Positions 60,516 to 64,000 of a stretch of 64,000 nt of DNA are shown one piece after another (position 1 is the first letter of the stretch; every line of letters begins with the position of its first letter). The stretch covers positions 248,001 to 312,000 of the forward strand of contig NZ_BPKY01000001.1 in NCBI RefSeq assembly GCF_019656055.1. The letters are read 5' to 3'. This stretch comes from Leuconostoc miyukkimchii (lineage in GTDB: Bacteria > Bacillota > Bacilli > Lactobacillales > Lactobacillaceae). Below the pieces are notes generated by a model. It saw only the letters and a program-made list of their open reading frames with translations. It ran no database searches and was not told where the DNA came from. The translations under genes and the position numbers were made by a program.

Positions 60516-60794
60516 TCAAATAACAAAATGTTTTGCAACATATTCAGCTTGCTTTTCAGCAAGCATGGTGTTGATTGACCAACGATTGTCATCACCGTAC
60601 ATATTAAATTCAGCGTGACCTGCCTCATGAACAATAGTATTTAATTGTCGCCATTCAGGTTGTAAAGTGTTGACATATATGATTACTTTTCCGTTGATTT
60701 TGTTAACTTCTCCATAATATAAAGGGTGCTCGACTTCAACACCGTAGAATTTATATTCAGGAAATTTATTAATATACATCTCGATTTCTGTCAT
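60516..60794 (-). CDS. ImmA/IrrE-type metallopeptidase
   Basis: About 92 residues with the zinc-binding HExxH in NTIVHEAGHAEFN near residue 58 and a downstream Glu in AEKQAEYVAKHFV. ImmA-type proteases cleave phage or ICE repressors to trigger induction (known for ICEBs1). ATG 60794 is preferred to TTG 60803. Adjacent to and just downstream of the repressor gene, the standard order repressor-ImmA. Confidence 0.9.
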   Translation of the reverse strand: MTEIEMYINKFPEYKFYGVEVEHPLYYGEVNKINGKVIIYVNTLQPEWRQLNTIVHEAGHAEFNMYGDDNRWSINTMLAEKQAEYVAKHFVI

Positions 60795-60806
60795 ACATGG
60801 CAAACC

Positions 60807-61145
60807 TCACAATCGGCGTTTTGATAGCTTAGCAATCTCAACGAGTTGCTTAATTTGTTCAATATCTTCTTTTGTAGCAGAAGGGTCTATGAAGTAAGCA
60901 ATTTCTTTTTGTGCAGCAGTTAGATCATTTGAGGAAGTAGGGTTCATTTCATCTGTTCGTCCTAATAGGTAATCAGTTGATACATTTAGAACGTCTGCTA
61001 CTTTTTGCAAGTTATCAGCTTTAGGAGTTGATTTTTTCCATCCGTAAATTGCTTTATTACTAAGCCCAGCTGTGTCATTGATGTAATCAATAGACATTTT
61101 TCTCTTTTCAGATACTTCTTTAATTCTTTCGTAAATTGTTGTCAT
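60807..61145 (-). CDS. CI-like repressor, XRE helix-turn-helix
   Basis: 112 residues: HTH in the first 65 (KMSIDYINDTAGLSNKAIYGW, VLNVSTDYLLGR) and a short C-terminal helical part. No LexA-like self-cleaving peptidase domain, so induction would need the ImmA-type protease next door. Divergent from the early genes with 16-bp operators in between. Confidence 0.9.
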   Translation of the reverse strand: MTTIYERIKEVSEKRKMSIDYINDTAGLSNKAIYGWKKSTPKADNLQKVADVLNVSTDYLLGRTDEMNPTSSNDLTAAQKEIAYFIDPSATKEDIEQIKQLVEIAKLSKRRL

Positions 61146-61177
61146 TTCAAATGTCCTTTATTTTGAATAAAATAAAA

Positions 61178-61193
61178 GTTGAATAAAACCAAC
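61178..61193. promoter_or_regulatory. Phage operator O1
   Basis: GTTGAATAAAACCAAC, 16 bp with GTTG/CAAC arms, same layout as O2 30 bp away; nearest to the repressor gene. Confidence 0.75.
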
Positions 61194-61200
61194 AAAACTA

Positions 61201-61229
61201 TTGACTTGTTGGTAATAACCAACTATACT
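61201..61229 (+). promoter_or_regulatory. Rightward early promoter containing operator O2
   Basis: TTGACT (61201-61206), 17-nt spacer, TATACT (61224-61229). Operator O2 GTTGGTAATAACCAAC (61208-61223) fills the spacer exactly, so repressor binding there would block RNA polymerase. Confidence 0.82.
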
Positions 61230-61339
61230 TATTCTTGTAAGTTAATTACACAGACAAAAAACAGTTAAAACATTATCAATCTTGGCGGAGGGATAGGTTA
61301 TAACGATAGTTATTTGGTTGTGTTTACTATGTCATTATA

Positions 61340-61355
61340 GTTGAATATATCCAAC
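61340..61355. promoter_or_regulatory. Phage operator O3
   Basis: GTTGAATATATCCAAC, the third copy of the GTTG-N8-CAAC operator, 132 bp after O2 and about 100 bp before the Cro-like gene. Between O2 and O3 no gene is seen. Confidence 0.7.
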
Positions 61356-61453
61356 TTGTAAATAGGAACTTACAAATGAAATACAAAAATCATGCCGTGA
61401 GGCAGTATTTTTTTTAAATCAAAACCCAGAAGTTAGGTAGAAAGGAGAAAGCG

Positions 61454-61648
61454 ATGAACAATAAAATTGCGGAAGATATTCGAGCTGATGCGGCACGTTT
61501 AAATTTTAAAAAGTCAGATGTGGCAAAAGGAATTAGACGTGACCAATCTGATGTAGGCAAGGCAATGAATGGTCATTCTGGTACGTATTTTATTACTTTA
61601 CGAGCAAAGATTCGTAAGTATCTTGATGAACAACTAGCGGATAGGTAA
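61454..61648 (+). CDS. Small HTH protein, probable Cro-like regulator
   Basis: 64 residues, basic, with a helix-turn-helix-like segment (KKSDVAKGIRRDQSDVGKAM). First plus-strand gene after the operators, strong GAAAGGAG before ATG. Position argues for a Cro-type switch protein. Confidence 0.72.
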   Translation: MNNKIAEDIRADAARLNFKKSDVAKGIRRDQSDVGKAMNGHSGTYFITLRAKIRKYLDEQLADR

Positions 61649-61663
61649 GTATAGGAGGAAAAC

Positions 61664-61858
61664 ATGAAAGAAAAGGTAGGGATATATTTCTACAAGAATT
61701 TGTTCGGACAAAACAAATATATTTGCATCGCCTCTGCGAACGGTGCCCTAGCAGTTGATTCGCTGTTTGGAACAGATTCCCTGAGCATAAAGAAAAAAGT
61801 TCCTAAGCTGAATTTAGGAACCTACTTGATGGTTGATGAGTTAGTTTTCAAAATTTAA
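61664..61858 (+). CDS. Small phage protein of unknown function
   Basis: 64 residues, no recognised domain, mostly beta-strand-like (VGIYFYKNLFGQNKYICIAS). GGAGG is 6 nt before ATG, 15 nt after the Cro-like gene. The 3' end overlaps the convergent DUF2513 gene by 4 nt. Contains a short inverted repeat in the coding region (61796-61822, TTCCTAAG/ TTTAGGAA), possibly a terminator. Confidence 0.6.
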   Translation: MKEKVGIYFYKNLFGQNKYICIASANGALAVDSLFGTDSLSIKKKVPKLNLGTYLMVDELVFKI

Positions 61859-62244
61859 AAACCCATTTGTTTTTCTATCAGTGACGTTAACACCTTAGAT
61901 GCGATATCAGAGACCATATTTAGAGGAACCGAAGCAAATTTACTAGTGATATTTTTAGTTTCTGACCAAACTTTACTATCTCTAACAGTGTCTAAGAATT
62001 TATGTCCGTCCCAAGTTATTGCGTAACAATCAATCAATACCAAGGTGTCGTTAACATATATAAATTTAATATTAATATATCCCGCTTCATCTAATTTTTG
62101 CAAAGTATATATGATGTCATCAGGATTATAACTGACTAGTTCTTTACCGTTCATAAAATCGTTCTTCGTTAAATTTTCATTGATAGTGGATTTGTCTTCA
62201 ATGAACAGTAGTGTCGAACGAACACAATCGTTATTTAATTTCAT
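61855..62244 (-). CDS. DUF2513 family protein
   Basis: About 129 residues, matching the DUF2513 layout (MKLNNDCVRSTLLFIED at the start, TWDGHKFLDTVRDSKVW in the middle). Known as a small winged-helix-like phage protein without defined function. It is read opposite to the early genes around it, like a lysogenically expressed cargo gene. AAAGGA precedes ATG 62244 by 10 nt or so. Confidence 0.78.
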   Translation of the reverse strand: MKLNNDCVRSTLLFIEDKSTINENLTKNDFMNGKELVSYNPDDIIYTLQKLDEAGYINIKFIYVNDTLVLIDCYAITWDGHKFLDTVRDSKVWSETKNITSKFASVPLNMVSDIASKVLTSLIEKQMGF

Positions 62245-62336
62245 GGTTATTTTTTCCTTTCTCTTACTAGGCAAATGAGCTAGTAACTTAAGGATATCAC
62301 TAGCACCACATTAAAACATTAGAAAAGGAGGCACCT

Positions 62337-62534
62337 ATGCCAATGTTTGAAAGCAGGAGTTACCTGCAAAAAGAAATTGTGGATAAAAATCATCTCGACA
62401 TGCACTTGATGACATTTTACAAATATATCAAGCGCGAAAAAAATTTTCCAAAGCCGTTCTTTGTAAGCGGTAATCGAAAAAAATGGGATGGTACAGCGCT
62501 TCAGTATTTTATTGACAAGAAGTCAGGGAGGTAG
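62337..62534 (+). CDS. Small phage DNA-binding protein, excisionase/AlpA-like
   Basis: 65 residues. The pattern FYKYIKREKNFPKPFFVSGN, then a Trp and C-terminal basic tail, resembles the HTH_17/AlpA group that includes excisionases. AAAAGGAGG before ATG. In early position it could be Xis or an early regulator. Confidence 0.65.
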   Translation: MPMFESRSYLQKEIVDKNHLDMHLMTFYKYIKREKNFPKPFFVSGNRKKWDGTALQYFIDKKSGR

Positions 62535-62537
62535 CGC

Positions 62538-62747
62538 ATGATAATAGGCACAGTAGCAATCATCATTGGTGTCGTCTACTTCATGTATGCGGAAGACAAG
62601 ATGAATCGTGAAGACGCAGAGAGTGATTATAAGAGCCGTGTTGCAATGGGCGAAGACCCAGCATATGTTGCATGGTCGATTAATCAGGCGGTAGATGATA
62701 CAAGATCAATTGACAAAGCAAATCGTGTGTACAAGCAAGGTCGATAA
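62538..62747 (+). CDS. Small membrane-associated phage protein
   Basis: 69 residues: one membrane helix at the N-terminus (IIGTVAIIIGVVYFMYA), then an acidic soluble tail. GGGAGG before ATG 62538, 3 nt after the preceding stop. Unknown function. Confidence 0.65.
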   Translation: MIIGTVAIIIGVVYFMYAEDKMNREDAESDYKSRVAMGEDPAYVAWSINQAVDDTRSIDKANRVYKQGR

Positions 62748-62854
62748 AAATAAAAAACGCCCAACTGTTAAGAACTGTTAGACGTAGATATGAAATGTTG
62801 TTTTGACACGACATTTATGCTTTCAATTCTAACAAGAAAGAGAGAGGCAGTCAA

Positions 62855-63820
62855 ATGAACGAACTCACTAAACCTAGTATTGGTATTGACAATGGTCAAA
62901 TTCATTTTAAAAATGTTGATGAATTTAAAACAGATTTTGAACAAGTTATCCAGCGAAATAGTCACTTTATAGTCACTGAAGAAACACTCAAAGGTTCAGC
63001 CAACGCTCGAGCAGAGTTGCGTAATGCGGCTAAAGAGTCAGCATCATGGCGAAGCAAAGTTAAAACTGAATTATTGAAACCATTTGATGATGTTTCTGAA
63101 ATAGCTATAGCCTATGAGAAACAAGTGAAAGCCGCTGCTGACGATATTGATAAAGATATTAAAGTGTTTGAAGAAGTGGAAAGGCAGAAGCGTCGTGACG
63201 GATTAACCAAGTGGATTGCTGAACGGGCAGCAGAGTTGGATGTTAATCCGGATATTACAATTAATGAAAAATGGTTCATTAAAGGGAACTTTAATGGCAC
63301 AGTTCCAAAGCAGGCGTTTGTTGATGATCATATTGAACCAGAACTTGAACGTTTAGTACAAGCCAAGGCACAGCGTGCAGCGGACACTATCGCTATTCGA
63401 AACTATGCGGAAAGCAAGTCGTTTGACCCTGAAGGTTATATTCACAGCTTAGATTTTAAAAGTCTTGCTGAAATTATGGGTGACATTGACGGTGATGTGA
63501 TTAAACGAGAGAAACGTGAAGAAGCTGCAGCAGCGGTTGCTGAGATGGAAGCAAACCAAGCGCGTGAACAGCACGTTGATGAAGTGACAGTAGCTAATAA
63601 GATTATTGACAAAAGCACTGGCGAGATTGTTAGTGAGACCCAACAAGAACCTGTTGATTTTAACCAACCAGTAATACAACCGACAGCTACACAAGAAACT
63701 ATTTCTCCGGAAAATCAAATATTTACAAGATTGTTGTATGTTACTGGAACTATTAAAGATATGCAGTCAGTGGCGACCTTTCTAAATGCTAACGGCATTG
63801 CGTTCAGAGGTGAGTCATGA
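62855..63820 (+). CDS. DUF1351 phage protein
   Basis: 321 residues, mainly helical with long charged segments and coiled-coil tendency (residues 80-125 and 210-240). It matches the DUF1351 family (early KGSANARAELRNAAKESASWR region), common in the replication/recombination block of siphoviruses, next to single-strand annealing or Sak4-like ATPase genes. AGAGAGAGG before ATG. Overlaps the next gene by 4 nt. Confidence 0.83.
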   Translation: MNELTKPSIGIDNGQIHFKNVDEFKTDFEQVIQRNSHFIVTEETLKGSANARAELRNAAKESASWRSKVKTELLKPFDDVSEIAIAYEKQVKAAADDIDKDIKVFEEVERQKRRDGLTKWIAERAAELDVNPDITINEKWFIKGNFNGTVPKQAFVDDHIEPELERLVQAKAQRAADTIAIRNYAESKSFDPEGYIHSLDFKSLAEIMGDIDGDVIKREKREEAAAAVAEMEANQAREQHVDEVTVANKIIDKSTGEIVSETQQEPVDFNQPVIQPTATQETISPENQIFTRLLYVTGTIKDMQSVATFLNANGIAFRGES

Positions 63821-64000
63821 GAGTGTATGAGCCAGGTCAAATTAAACCAATGGGTAATATGTATTTTATTTACGGTGAAGGTGGGACAGGTAAAACCACT
63901 TTGGCCAAACAATTAGTAGGCAACAAATTATTATTGAGTTTTGATGGTTCAACAAATGCATTAGTTGGGACCAATGATATTCGAGTCTTTGCATATGATC
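63817..64000 (+). CDS. Phage P-loop ATPase (Sak4-like), truncated by window edge
   Basis: The first 61 residues are present. A Walker A motif YGEGGTGKTTLAK lies near residue 20, followed by a RecA-like strand (LLLSFDGST). The DUF1351-ATPase pair is usual in phage recombination modules, where Sak4-type proteins assist annealing. The rest is beyond the window. Confidence 0.8.
   Translation, partial: MRVYEPGQIKPMGNMYFIYGEGGTGKTTLAKQLVGNKLLLSFDGSTNALVGTNDIRVFAYD

Larger units (their letters stand above)
57600..64000. mobile_element. Temperate phage (prophage), left end at tRNA-Ser; continues beyond the window
   Basis: From the 3' end of tRNA-Ser: integrase, small toxin-like locus, host-interaction proteins, ImmA-like peptidase and CI-like repressor on the minus strand; operator region; then early genes on the plus strand (Cro-like, DUF2513 inverted, small DNA-binding protein, DUF1351, P-loop ATPase). 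This is the lysogeny-to-replication order of siphoviruses of lactic acid bacteria. The right attachment site, expected to repeat the tRNA 3' end, is outside the window. Confidence 0.88.

Noticed and set aside
1-64000. CRISPR arrays, insertion sequences, rRNA genes
   Set aside because: No regularly spaced repeats, transposase frames or rRNA-like sequence seen on reading both strands; only the prophage is mobile DNA.

Overview
The window is AT-rich, densely packed Firmicutes DNA, and the gene content points to Lactobacillales, most likely Leuconostoc or a close relative. The supporting markers are a sucrose PTS operon, glnR-glnA, rimP-nusA-rnpM-ylxQ-infB-rbfA, CIRCE-controlled hrcA-grpE-dnaK-dnaJ, plsY next to parE-parC, EbsA next to rluD, and near-consensus extended -10 promoters. 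The genus is an inference from gene content, not the result of a database search.

Layout. 1-6.7 kb: cell-envelope polysaccharide/teichoic acid genes (end of a DUF4422 protein, two polyprenyl-phosphate GT2 enzymes, a GT-C type membrane protein, UDP-galactopyranose mutase, glycerol-3-phosphate cytidylyltransferase, a galactofuranosyl/rhamnosyltransferase-like GT2). 6.8-17.7 kb: housekeeping genes (cold-shock protein, Nudix, mtnN, ytpR, a 46-aa gene, murC, BI-1 protein, polA, glnR-glnA, YitT, 4-OT). 17.7-22.1 kb: sucrose regulon scrR / scrA-scrB with cre and operator sites. 22.2-28.6 kb: RNase HI-like, EbsA, rluD, pyrR and a pair of CarA/CarB homologues that have lost their catalytic residues. 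28.7-39.9 kb: MFS transporter, relA, dtd, plsY, parE-parC, ppaC, and cysteine-free rpmG-rpsN. 40-49 kb: nusA-infB operon behind an attenuator-like hairpin, aminotransferase, EIIA-like protein, truB-ribF. 49-57.5 kb: heat-shock operon (DnaJ without its zinc finger), def, UPF0223, inositol-phosphatase, typA. 57.54 kb: tRNA-Ser(CGA), with a prophage starting at its 3' end and running off the right edge.

Three observations stand out. (1) The pyrR-carA-carB operon encodes an apparently dead carbamoyl-phosphate synthase: the amidotransferase triad is Gly/Gln/Phe/Asp instead of Cys/His/His/Glu, both ATP-grasp units lack key ligands, and CarB has lost about 230 residues, yet both frames are open and overlapping. 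(2) At least five genes (pyrR, carA, parC, rnpM, mtnN; possibly relA) have a strong Shine-Dalgarno sequence followed by a hairpin and then, 8-11 nt later, the start codon, with a different stem sequence in each case. This is a recurrent architecture that would bring a distant SD into register. (3) The prophage carries a convergent small toxin/antisense RNA locus resembling the par/Fst type I toxin-antitoxin systems.

Other regulatory structure includes probable leaderless genes (csp and the UPF0223 gene), two CIRCE elements, a GlnR box, three 16-bp phage repressor operators, and a terminator palindrome of 26 bp that encodes the C-termini of two convergent genes.
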